Below, piece by piece: positions 17,189-25,100 of a DNA stretch of 36,509 bases. Source of the stretch: Clostridia bacterium (GTDB lineage: Bacteria > Bacillota_A > Clostridia > Oscillospirales > CAG-272). A program made the position numbers and the translations under genes. The notes under the pieces were generated by a model. The model had not been told where the DNA came from, searched no databases, and worked only from the letters and a program-made list of their open reading frames with translations. The stretch spans positions 1 to 36,509 of the forward strand of contig JAFTDQ010000129.1 in assembly GCA_017454075.1 (NCBI GenBank), written 5' to 3'. The number at the start of each line of letters is the position of its first letter. Position 1 is the first letter of the stretch.

Positions 17189-17407
17189 TCAGGAAAAAGC
17201 ACCCCGGAGACGACCGTCTCCGGGGTTCTGTGTTGCTTGTAACATGAGCTGAAACGAACCGGGGTAAAAAGTTAAGATCAAGTCCCTCGGTCGTACGCAT
17301 GACCTCGATGAATCTGTTATCGTTTGCGTAAGTCGGCCAGCTGTTCCGCACGAACAAACCGACGTCAGCAGCGCAATGATAAAGACAAACGCCAATAGTT
17401 TTTTCAT
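17189..17407 (-). pseudogene. Remnant of a solute-binding lipoprotein gene
   Basis: On the minus strand a GAGGT site precedes an ATG at 17407 and a lipoprotein signal (MKKLLAFVFIIALLTSVCSC). The frame then degenerates and runs into a terminator hairpin. In another frame, directly after the Cys, one reads SWPTYANDNRFIEVMRTTEG, then LDLNF, which looks like the mature N-terminus of lplA-type solute-binding proteins. The simplest reading is a frameshift at the signal/mature junction plus a large deletion that joined the N-terminus to the gene's own terminator. The alternative is a genuine 72-residue lipoprotein. The promoter at 17470-17498 is intact. Confidence 0.5.
17201..17226 (-). terminator. 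Terminator hairpin of the broken lipoprotein gene
   Basis: ACCCCGGAGACG and CGTCTCCGGGGT form a perfect 12-base stem around AC (in practice a four-base loop). Read on the minus strand it is followed by GCTTTTTCC, a usable U-run. It lies inside the tail of the residual frame, which is why that frame cannot be the original gene end. It may also stop plus-strand transcripts from the surface-protein operon. Confidence 0.75.
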
Positions 17408-17434
17408 TTCTTACCTCACAGATAAGCGGCAGCC

Positions 17435-17450
17435 GTACCGGTTCCGGTAC
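17435..17450 (-). promoter_or_regulatory. Dyad GTACCGG-TT-CCGGTAC in the 5' leader
   Basis: A perfect 7+7 inverted repeat with a two-base centre sits between the minus-strand -10 box and the ATG of the broken lipoprotein gene. Flanking AGCC and GGCT extend the symmetry with one bulge. It could be a repressor operator or a leader hairpin. Confidence 0.4.
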
Positions 17451-17469
17451 AGGCTCCACAGCGCTTCTT

Positions 17470-17498
17470 ATTGTATACCTGACACGTTCCGTTGTAAA
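17470..17498 (-). promoter_or_regulatory. Minus-strand promoter of the lipoprotein remnant
   Basis: On the minus strand TTTACA (17498-17493) and TACAAT (17475-17470) are separated by 17 bases. The predicted start near 17463 gives a leader of about 55 bases. Confidence 0.65.
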
Positions 17499-17522
17499 TG
17501 GATTTATTCATCATCGTAATGG

Positions 17523-17545
17523 AAAAACCGGCCTTCACGGTTTTT
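17523..17545. terminator. Stem-loop between divergent promoters
   Basis: AAAAACCG, a seven-base loop and CGGTTTTT make an A/U-closed hairpin ending in a six-T run. It lies between the minus promoter at 17470-17498 and the plus promoter at 17565-17593. It has the form of a bidirectional terminator and could insulate the two units, though its GC core is only three pairs. Confidence 0.45.
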
Positions 17546-17564
17546 TGAGTGTGTTAAGATCGAC

Positions 17565-17593
17565 TTGACTGAATGAACGACTGTTGATATAAT
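17565..17593 (+). promoter_or_regulatory. Promoter of the AlbA_2 regulator gene
   Basis: TTGACT at 17565-17570 and TATAAT at 17588-17593 have a 17-base spacer. The start near 17600 leaves a leader of about 220 bases before the ATG at 17821. That leader includes an A-run at 17706-17714 and GC-rich segments, but I see no clear riboswitch or gene in it; a 74-codon TTG-started frame there looks spurious. Confidence 0.75.
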
Positions 17594-17820
17594 AATAGGC
17601 GTCGGATCGGCGGGCTTTTTGAAGATATACCGGCAGCGAGCTCCGTTTCGGATGATGAAAAAACCGGATGGCGTTTTCAGCTGCCTGTTTCACGAAGGGC
17701 TGACCAAAAAAAAACGAGTGTATCGGGCGATCGCCAGAAGCCGGAAACGCCGGAACCGGGCGCGGGACGGACGGTTTTCCGAAACAGGCGCCGCGGGCGA
17801 AACAGAGGATCGGAATTCGG

Positions 17821-19272
17821 ATGATAGATTTGAACCACCTTGAAAAATACAGGGAAAACAACCGGATAGAAGCCAAGAAAGCGCTCGGCGGGCTCCCGCA
17901 CAGTATATGGGAGACGTATTCAGCTTTTGCAAACACCCTGGGCGGAATCATTCTGCTCGGAGTTGAAGAGTATCCTGACAAATCGCTTCACGCAGTAGAT
18001 CTTCCGGATCCCGAAAAGCTGTTCAAAGAATTCTGGGATATGGTCAACAATACTCAGAAGGCAAGCGTGAACGTTCTTTCGGGCAAAGACGTTTCAGTGG
18101 AGATCGTTGACGGCAAACACATCGTTGTCATTAACGTTCCTCGCGCCGAAAGATCGTACAAACCCGTATACATCGACGGCAACCCGCTCAACAGCTACCG
18201 CCGTAACGGAGAAGGCGATTACAAGTGTACGGACGAGGAACTGAAGGCGATGTACCGAGACGCGTCCGTCAGAACGCAGGACATGCTTGTTCTCGACAAT
18301 TTCGGAATGGACGTCATTAACTCCGAAAGCCTCCGTTCATACCGTCAGCGTATGAGACTGTCCCGCCCCGGGCACGTCTGGGACACGCTTGAGGATCAGG
18401 AATTCCTCATAAAACTCGGCGCCGCCGGGATCGGCGAAGACGGGAAAAAGCATCCGACGTCGGCGGGCCTCCTGATGTTAGGCAACGAATATGACATAGT
18501 CCGCGAGTTTCCGAACTATTTTCTTGATTATCGCGAGGAATACGACGACGTTCACCGCTGGACGGACAGGTTCATCTCTTCTTCCGGTGACTGGAGCGGC
18601 AACGTATACGATTTCTATTTTCGCGCATACAACAGACTTCAGCTTGATCTGAAAGTGCCGTTTGAAATGAACGGCGGACTTCGTGTGGACGACACGCCTG
18701 TCCACAAGGCCATCCGCGAGGCGCTCGCGAACTGTCTTGTCAACGCGGATTATTACGGCAGAGGCGGAGTTGTTATCATTAAAAAGCGTGAATCTGTTAC
18801 GCTGAGCAACCCCGGCAGTTTCCGCATCGGAATAGACGCGGCAATAGGCGGAGGCTTCTCCGATCCGAGAAACGGGACGATGCTCAAAATGCTGAACATG
18901 ATCGATATAGGCGAACGCGCGGGAAGCGGAATACCGAATATATTCCGCGTATGGCACGATCAGAACTGGGCAGAGCCGACGATCATCCAGTCGTTTGAAC
19001 CGGACAGGACGACTTTATCGCTGGTTTTATCACCGACTACCGGCGATAAATCGGCGATAAAAATCGGCGATAAACTGATGACAAAAGAGGCAAGGAAACA
19101 GCTTATTATAGATTACGTTACTGATCATCCCACGGTCCGGACTTCTGAAATTGCAGAGGTTGCGGAGCTGAAAGCGTCGAGAGCGCGCGATTATCTTTCA
19201 GAGCTAGTTTCGGAAGGGATACTGATAGCCGAGGGCGCAAACCGTAACAGAACATACAGGTTGAAATCATAG
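17821..19272 (+). CDS. AlbA_2/Schlafen-type ATP-binding regulator
   Basis: A 483-residue COG2865-type protein. Residues about 10-130 form the AlbA_2 (Schlafen-like) domain, with ENNRIEAKKALGGLPHSIWE and FANTLGGIILLGVEE as its signature. Residues about 290-390 resemble a C-terminal HATPase_c_4 domain: EALANCLVNADY is the N-box-like helix and GERAGSGIPNIF the ATP-lid Gly motif. A linker with a GDKSAIKIGDK repeat leads to a winged helix at the end (TVRTSEIAEVAELKASRARDY). Family members are annotated as DNA-binding regulators; some Schlafen-like proteins act in defence, but nothing here shows that. The ATG at 17821 has only a weak AGAGG upstream. It is a single-gene unit between its own promoter and terminator. 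Confidence 0.88.
   Translation: MIDLNHLEKYRENNRIEAKKALGGLPHSIWETYSAFANTLGGIILLGVEEYPDKSLHAVDLPDPEKLFKEFWDMVNNTQKASVNVLSGKDVSVEIVDGKHIVVINVPRAERSYKPVYIDGNPLNSYRRNGEGDYKCTDEELKAMYRDASVRTQDMLVLDNFGMDVINSESLRSYRQRMRLSRPGHVWDTLEDQEFLIKLGAAGIGEDGKKHPTSAGLLMLGNEYDIVREFPNYFLDYREEYDDVHRWTDRFISSSGDWSGNVYDFYFRAYNRLQLDLKVPFEMNGGLRVDDTPVHKAIREALANCLVNADYYGRGGVVIIKKRESVTLSNPGSFRIGIDAAIGGGFSDPRNGTMLKMLNMIDIGERAGSGIPNIFRVWHDQNWAEPTIIQSFEPDRTTLSLVLSPTTGDKSAIKIGDKLMTKEARKQLIIDYVTDHPTVRTSEIAEVAELKASRARDYLSELVSEGILIAEGANRNRTYRLKS
19041..19074 (+). repeat. Three copies of CGGCGATAAA in the linker
   Basis: The 10-mer CGGCGATAAA occurs at 19041, 19052 and 19065, with steps of 11 and 13 bases (24 in all, eight codons). 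The first and third copies are in the same reading frame and code for GDK. Similar GDK/SAIKI linker repeats are, from memory, common in clostridial members of this family and vary in number. Confidence 0.7.
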
Positions 19273-19290
19273 GATTAAAACGTCATAAAA

Positions 19291-19321
19291 AACGGCACCG
19301 GACGGAAAATCCGGCGCCGTT
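19291..19321 (+). terminator. Hairpin terminator after the AlbA_2 gene
   Basis: AACGGCACCGGA and TCCGGCGCCGTT pair over 12 positions with one A/C mismatch around a CGGAAAA loop, 19 bases after the stop. It is followed by TCTGTTTG on the plus strand and, on the minus strand, by a longer T-run, so it may work in both directions. Confidence 0.75.
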
Positions 19322-19605
19322 TCTGTTTGACAGACGGTTCGTGATAATTGCTTATCGTATTTGACTGATAAAGATCCGGAACACCTGTCACGGCGCCGTT
19401 GACGCCTGCTGCGTCAGACACGATATTTTCATCATGGGCGGACTGTTTGCAGTATATATCAACGTCGGGTCGTATGCACGGATTTTTAATGTTTATGCTT
19501 GGTTTTATAGTTGCAAAAAACGGCTTTAAGGTATATAATCCTGATTGAACATTCAGCGGATCGGAAAGGCGCTGTCCCGCCGCAAAACCGGTTTCCCTGA
19601 CTGTC
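19322..19605. other. Stretch with no supported gene
   Basis: This 284-base gap holds only weak frames. A 129-codon minus-strand frame covers it but has no ribosome binding site and an unlikely residue mix. No RNA gene, repeat or promoter was recognised. The segment seems to be decayed sequence next to the AT-rich fragment. Confidence 0.5.
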
Positions 19606-19872
19606 TTACAGCACAGTTTTGTTCTGATCGATCGAAAAAATATCGTTGGTCGGACGGACTGCATCCGAAATGCTTTTTGTAAGCGATAAAGAAAGCCGTG
19701 AAGGATCTATTGTTTTTATTTCAGCAATCATCTCGAGTTTGGCTAATGATTCCCCATCAGGATTAACAGGATAAATCTCATCTTTAACTTTCTGCTTGCA
19801 AAGCAGTTCATTTGCGCCTTTGTTCATTTCCAAAATTATTAATGAATATATCGAATTATTACGCCCATTTCT
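19606..19872 (-). pseudogene. AT-rich fragment of an unrecognised protein
   Basis: A minus-strand frame of 88 sense codons begins right after a stop at 19875-19873 and ends at 19606. It reads like the interior and C-terminus of a folded protein (NNSIYSLIILEMNKGANELL, VNPDGESLAKLEMIAEIK, ending IFSIDQNKTVL). The only starts are a TTG at 19833 and an ATG at 19827, both lacking a ribosome binding site and both cutting into plausible coding sequence. One 60-base line here has 16 G+C, far below the neighbourhood. I think it is the 3' remnant of an acquired gene. I do not recognise the family; a short functional protein is less likely. Confidence 0.4.
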
Positions 19873-19978
19873 TTAATAGCAGATTGAAGAGGACCAGATA
19901 GATTCGCCGATGGACGACGGGACCGTCCTTCGATCGCGCTCGCCGAAGGGATGTCCTTATCTTTTCCCGCCGTGGCTG

Positions 19979-20653
19979 TCAGTCATTCTCAACAAGACAG
20001 ACGCTTCTGTCGATAAGGGCGGTCACCCTCTCGTCCGGCAGGGTATCGTCGAGGACAAGGCTGTACCAGTCCCGCTTGTTCATGTGATAGGCCGGGCAGG
20101 CGACCTTCGACTCTGTCAAGGTTTTGACTTCGTCCGGGCTGCCCTTCAGATTTATTATTTCAACGACGCCGTCCGCGCCGGGGAAAAGCCGGTCTTTTGG
20201 TATTCTTCCGACGATCGCGAACCATGACTTTTTACCGTGGACCCTTATCGCCGCGATCTCGGGGTAGATACGCCACAAAAACTCCGGCCCGGCGTCGTAA
20301 ACGTCCCTGATATACCGGAGGATCCGTTTTGACTGACCGGACCTGAAGCAGTCCGTAAAAAAGCAGTCGTCGACGGTTTTGCGCAATATCGCCTCGCATT
20401 CGCTGTGAACAGCTCCGACGTAAGCGCCCGTTGCACCGTATATGTGAGCCGGCATATATTCTTCGCCGGTGTCTGCCTCGTATACCCTTATATCGACCGC
20501 GCCGTCCTTTGAGATCGTGATCCTTGAAATATACTGCCCGTCCATGACGGGGAAGTCCTTTGAAAAAAGTCCGCACGCGCTGACGAAGCCGCGGGCTGCA
20601 AGTTTTTCGGGATCCGGCTTTTTCGTCCCGACAATCGACGGTATATCTATCAT
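19979..20653 (-). CDS. MmcQ/YjbR-family protein
   Basis: A 224-residue cytoplasmic protein. The C-terminal half, from KSWFAIVGRIPKDRLF through VEIINLKGSPDEVKTL to MNKRDWYSLVLDDTLPDE, is the YjbR (CyaY-like fold) domain, with the usual Trp-Tyr-Ser motif. The N-terminal half (FSKDFPVMDGQYISRITI, YGATGAYVG) is the extension often found in Firmicute members. I chose the ATG at 20653, preceded by GAGGAAC; the frame stays open further upstream to 20755, but that part would read through the promoter region. Family members are called DNA-binding on structural grounds, with no firm function. It is transcribed away from the pyr operon from a perfect consensus promoter. Confidence 0.88.
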   Translation of the reverse strand: MIDIPSIVGTKKPDPEKLAARGFVSACGLFSKDFPVMDGQYISRITISKDGAVDIRVYEADTGEEYMPAHIYGATGAYVGAVHSECEAILRKTVDDCFFTDCFRSGQSKRILRYIRDVYDAGPEFLWRIYPEIAAIRVHGKKSWFAIVGRIPKDRLFPGADGVVEIINLKGSPDEVKTLTESKVACPAYHMNKRDWYSLVLDDTLPDERVTALIDRSVCLVEND

Positions 20654-20698
20654 AGGATCCGTTCCTCGGTTCATCTCATGTCTCGGCCGGCACAGGTG

Positions 20699-20749
20699 AC
20701 GCACTTTGTGCGCGGCTTTCACTTGCTCCCGGCGCCGAATACGCCGGGA
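20699..20749 (-). other. Two hairpins in the yjbR leader
   Basis: The roughly 100-base minus-strand leader holds two stems. One is TCCCGGCG / CGCCGGGA around a seven-base loop at 20727-20749, perfect over eight pairs. The other is ACGCAC and GTGCGC around TTT at about 20699-20713. They could stabilise the mRNA or affect translation. No known riboswitch pattern was recognised. Confidence 0.5.
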
Positions 20750-20761
20750 CCGCATCGTCTC

Positions 20762-20790
20762 ATTATACCTTATTGTCCGTTCAATGTCAA
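20762..20790 (-). promoter_or_regulatory. Perfect consensus promoter of the yjbR-like gene
   Basis: On the minus strand TTGACA (20790-20785) and TATAAT (20767-20762) are separated by exactly 17 bases, an ideal sigma-70/SigA-type promoter. Confidence 0.88.
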
Positions 20791-20829
20791 CGAGGCGGAG
20801 CCTGGTGGGATCGAGATTTTTTTAATCCG

Positions 20830-20845
20830 GAGGAACATTTTCCTC
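20830..20845. promoter_or_regulatory. Inverted repeat abutting the pyr -35 box
   Basis: GAGGAA, CATT and TTCCTC form a perfect 6+4+6 dyad whose last base directly precedes the -35 at 20846, just downstream of a T-rich tract. Its position suits a DNA-binding regulator; the dyad is short enough to be chance. Confidence 0.3.
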
Positions 20846-20874
20846 TTGCCATGAACGGCATTGTGTGATATAAT
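20846..20874 (+). promoter_or_regulatory. Promoter of the pyrimidine operon
   Basis: TTGCCA at 20846-20851 and TATAAT at 20869-20874 have a 17-base spacer. Transcription should start near 20881, giving a leader of only about 70 bases before pyrC. Confidence 0.85.
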
Positions 20875-20905
20875 ATTGCAAACGGTTCGGGACTGGCTTC
20901 CGGAC

Positions 20906-20942
20906 CTGTCTTTAAGACGGCACAGAGAGGCTGTCAAGACGG
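20906..20942 (+). promoter_or_regulatory. PyrR-type binding loop overlapping the pyrC ribosome binding site
   Basis: The leader folds as lower stem CTGTCTT (20906-20912) with AAGACGG (20936-20942), a TAA bulge, upper stem GACGGC with GCTGTC, and loop ACAGAGAG. The core CAGAGAGGCTG matches my memory of the PyrR recognition sequence in Bacillus pyr leaders. The 3' arm ends in the first GG of the GGAGGAG ribosome binding site. There is little room for a separate terminator, so UMP-bound PyrR would most simply block translation of pyrC. No pyrR gene is in the window. Confidence 0.7.
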
Positions 20943-20952
20943 AGGAGAAATT

Positions 20953-22164
20953 ATGAAGGACAAAATGCCCGGGTATTCTGTATTCATGAGCGACAGGATC
21001 CACTCATTTTCTCCGGTTCTTTCAGATAACGATATATCGGCGTTTCCGGTTTCGGAGGGTCTGACGGTTTTTCCCGGCTTTTGTGACGTACACGTTCACT
21101 TCAGAGAGCCGGGTTTTTCTTATAAGGAAACCATAGCCGACGGGTCGCGCGCGGCGGCGCGCGGCGGATACACGGCTGTGTGCGCGATGCCGAACCTTGA
21201 CCCGGTCCCGGACACGGCGGAGAATCTTGAAAAGGAACTTGAGATAATAAGAAGGGACGCCGTTATCGACGTCCTTCCGTACGGGTCGATCACAGTCGGC
21301 GAGAAGGGCGAAAATCTTTCCGAGATAAAGAGAATGGCCGGGAAGGTCGTCGCGTTTTCGGACGACGGGGTCGGGATACAGTCGCGCGAAGTCATGCGCG
21401 AAGCGATGCTCCGTATAAAGGACGCGGGTAAGATAACCGTCTGCCACTGTGAGGACAGGTCGCTTCTGAGAGGCGGCTGTATCCACGAGGGAAACTACGC
21501 TCGCGCGCACGGTCACCCGGGGATCTGCCGGGAAAGCGAATGGCGTCCGATCGAGCGCGACCTTGAGCTTGCGAAGGAGACCGGCGCGCCGTATCACGTT
21601 TGTCACGTCTCCTGCCGGGAGAGCGTCGAGCTCATAAGGCAGGCGAAAAGGGACGGCGTCGACGTCACCTGCGAGACCGCGCCGCACTATCTCCTGCTGG
21701 ATGAAAACGATCTCAGAGAAGACGGGAGATTCAAGATGAATCCGCCGCTGCGGGGATCAGGTGACAGGTTCGCCCTGCTCGAGGGGCTTCGCGACGGGAC
21801 GATCGATATGATAGCCACGGATCACGCGCCTCACGGCGCGGAGGAAAAATCGCGCGGGCTTGCAGGCAGTCCCTTCGGCGTGGTCGGCCTTGAAACGGCG
21901 TTCCCGCTTCTTTACACATATCTTGTGAGGGAAGACGTCATCACGCTCGAAAAGCTTGTCGAGCTTATGGCGATAAATCCGAGGGAGAGGTTCGGTATAC
22001 CCCTCGGCGACGGTTTCACGGTCTTCGATCTCGACGCGTTTTATACGATCGACCCCGCCGATTTCCTGTCAAAGGGGAGATCGACGCCGTTCGAAGGCCG
22101 GGGAGTCCGCGGGAAATGCGTTCTTACGCATTTTTCCGGCAGGAACGTCTATACCGCCCAATGA
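20953..22164 (+). CDS. pyrC: Dihydroorotase
   Basis: Cyclises carbamoyl-aspartate to dihydroorotate, the third step of UMP synthesis. This is a 403-residue type I dihydroorotase. Metal and active-site motifs are visible: HVHFREPG with His47 and His49, FSDDG around Asp137, CHCED with His165, HVCHVS with His218, and ATDHAPH with Asp290. The N-terminal part before the first His pair is short (the family usually has 50-60 residues), so the beta-sandwich is trimmed. GGAGGAG precedes the ATG and lies partly inside the PyrR-type hairpin. It is the first gene of the operon; carB follows after 18 bases. Confidence 0.95.
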   Translation: MKDKMPGYSVFMSDRIHSFSPVLSDNDISAFPVSEGLTVFPGFCDVHVHFREPGFSYKETIADGSRAAARGGYTAVCAMPNLDPVPDTAENLEKELEIIRRDAVIDVLPYGSITVGEKGENLSEIKRMAGKVVAFSDDGVGIQSREVMREAMLRIKDAGKITVCHCEDRSLLRGGCIHEGNYARAHGHPGICRESEWRPIERDLELAKETGAPYHVCHVSCRESVELIRQAKRDGVDVTCETAPHYLLLDENDLREDGRFKMNPPLRGSGDRFALLEGLRDGTIDMIATDHAPHGAEEKSRGLAGSPFGVVGLETAFPLLYTYLVREDVITLEKLVELMAINPRERFGIPLGDGFTVFDLDAFYTIDPADFLSKGRSTPFEGRGVRGKCVLTHFSGRNVYTAQ

Positions 22165-22182
22165 AGTACCGGAGGCAATAAA

Positions 22183-25100
22183 ATGTCAAAGAGAACAGAT
22201 ATAAAAAAAGTGCTTATAATCGGTTCGGGTCCCATAGTCATCGGTCAGGCCGCCGAGTTCGACTACGCGGGCACGCAGGCATGCCTTGCGCTTAAGGAAG
22301 AGGGATACGAGGTCATTCTCTGCAACTCCAACCCCGCGACGATAATGACGGACACGTCGATCGCCGACAAGGTGTATATGGAGCCGCTCACCCTTGAGTA
22401 CGTCGCAAAGATACTGAGATATGAAAGGCCGGACGCGATCGTCCCCGGCATCGGCGGACAGACGGGTCTGAACCTCGCCATGCAGCTCTCGAAAAAGGGC
22501 ATACTCAAGGAATGCGGGACCGAGCTTCTCGGAACTCCCGCGGAAAGCATCGAGCGCGCCGAGGATCGCGAGCTCTTCAAGGAAATGTGTGAGTCGATCG
22601 GCGAGCCCGTCATCCCGAGCAGGATAACGTACAGCATAGAAGAGGCGAAGGCGGCGGCCGTTGAGATCGGCTATCCCGTCGTTCTCCGCCCGGCGTTCAC
22701 TCTCGGCGGGACGGGCGGCGGTTTCGCTGAAAACGAGGAGGAGCTCACGGAGATCGCTCAGAACGGATTCAGGCTCTCGCCGGTTTCTCAGGTGCTTGTC
22801 GAAAAGTCCGTAAAAGGCTATAAGGAGATCGAGTTCGAGGTAATGCGCGACTCGAACGACCACGCGATAACAATTTGCGGCATGGAGAACGTCGACCCCG
22901 TCGGAGTCCACACGGGGGACTCTATCGTCGTCGCCCCGATACTCTCGCTGAGCGACAGCGATCTCAGGATGCTGAACGACTCGGCTTTAAAGATCATCCG
23001 CGAGCTCGGCGTGGAGGGCGGCTGTAACGTTCAGTTCGCGCTCAATCCGGAATCGAGCGAATATTTCCTGATAGAGGTCAATCCCCGCGTGTCCCGCTCG
23101 TCGGCGCTCGCGTCGAAGGCGAGCGGATATCCGATCGCGAGGGTGACGGCGAAGATCGCTCTCGGAATGTCGCTCGAGGAGATACCCGTCGCGGGAGGGA
23201 ACGCGGCGATGGAACCCTCGCTCGACTATATCGTCGCGAAGTTCCCGAGGTTCCCGTTCGACAAGTTCACGTCTGCGCCGAATATACTCGGGACGCAGAT
23301 GAAGGCGACCGGCGAGGTCATGGGCATCGGATCGAACCTTGAGGAGTGCATCCTGAAATCCGTCCGTTCGCTTGAAACCGGTGTGACGCACCTGAGACTT
23401 CAGAAGTTCGACGGATTTTCGGATGAGGAGCTCTTCGACTATATCTCCGAAACGAGAGCCGACAACATCTTCGCGGTGTGCGAGCTTCTGCGCCGCGGCG
23501 CCGACGTCAAGAGGATACACAGGGCGACGATGATCACGGAACTCTTCCTTGAGAGCTTCGGGAAAATAGTCGGGATGGAAAAAGAGCTCACGGCGAACGT
23601 AAACGATGTCGCCGTGCTTGAAAAAGCCAAAAAGATGGGCTTTTCAGACAAATACATAGCCGCACTCTGGAAAACGGATGAGCTCAGCGTCTGTGAAAAA
23701 AGGAAAAAGCACGGTATCGTGCCGGTCTTCAGGATGGTCGATACGCTCCATACCGGGAAATATATCGCGTATCTTTATTCGTCATACACCGGGAAAAACG
23801 AATCCAGGCTTTCCTGCAAAAAGAAGATCGTCGTGCTCGGCGCCGGTCCGATAAGGATCGGGCAGGGCGTGGAGTTCGACTACTCGACCGTGCACGCCGT
23901 GCAGACAATCGGGCGCGCCGGATATGAGTCGATCATAATAAACAACAACCCCGAGACCGTTTCGACTGACTACACGACGGCCGACAAGCTCTATTTCGAG
24001 CCTCTCACTCCAGAGGACGTGATGGCTATCATAGACTTCGAGAAGCCCGAGGGGGTCATAGCCTCCCTCGGCGGTCAGACGGCTATAAACCTCGCCCGGC
24101 CGCTTGTCGACAGGGGCGTGAAGATAATAGGTACAGACTGCGCGGCGATAGAAAAGGCCGAGAACCGGGACAGCTTTGAAAAAATACTGCTTGAGCTCGG
24201 CATCCCGCAGCCGAAGGGGCGCGCCGTCACGAGGATCGAGGACGGGGTAAGCGCGGCCGCCGAGATAGGATATCCGGTGCTCGTCAGGCCTTCGTTCGTT
24301 CTCGGAGGGCGAGCGATGCAGATCGTTGCAAACGAGGATCAGCTGAGGCATTACCTCAAAACAGCCGTTGAGATAGACGCCGACAAACCCGTCCTTGTCG
24401 ACAAATACATCCTCGGCAAGGAGGTCGAGGTTGACGCGATATGCGACGGCCGCGACGTGTTCGTGCCGGGTATTATGGAGCTTGTCGAGCGCACCGGCAT
24501 ACATTCGGGAGACTCGATCAGCGTATATCCGACGTTCAGTATTTCGGATAAGGTGAAGGGGACCATCCTCGGGTACGCAAAGAGGCTCGGTCTCGGTATC
24601 GGCATCGTCGGACTTTACAACATCCAGTTCATCGTTGACGGCGACGAAAACGTATATATCATAGAGGTCAATCCCCGCTCGTCGCGCACGGTGCCGTTCC
24701 TCAGCAAGGCGACGGGATACAGCCTCGCCGATATAGCGACTGAGGTCATTCTCGGCAATTCGCTCAAGGAACAGGGAATATTCTGCCTGTATCCCGAGGA
24801 GAAAAAGCGGTATTACGTAAAAGTCCCGGTCTTCAGCTTCAACAAGATCAAGGGGCTCGACGCCTACCTTTCGCCGGAAATGAAGTCGACAGGCGAGGCG
24901 ATAGGATATGACGACAAACTGAACAGGGCGCTTTATAAGGCGCTCCAGGCGGCAGGCACGCATCTTCAGAACTACGGGACGGTCTTCGCGACGATATCCG
25001 ACAGGGACAAAAACGAGGCTCTGCCGCTCATCAGGCGCTTCTACAACCTGGGATTCAACATTCAGGCGACGGCGGGCACCGGCCGCTTCCTCAAGGAAAA

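Noticed and set aside
17619..17843. A 74-codon frame starting with TTG in the AlbA_2 leader
   Set aside because: Arg/Lys-rich composition, no good ribosome binding site, and it overlaps the real start in another frame.
17821..19272. A defence island around the Schlafen-like protein
   Set aside because: No nuclease, toxin, restriction or CRISPR genes are nearby; the protein stands alone between its own promoter and terminator.
19275..19664. A 129-codon minus-strand frame
   Set aside because: It spans the terminator hairpin and a geneless gap, has no start signal, and its sequence looks random.
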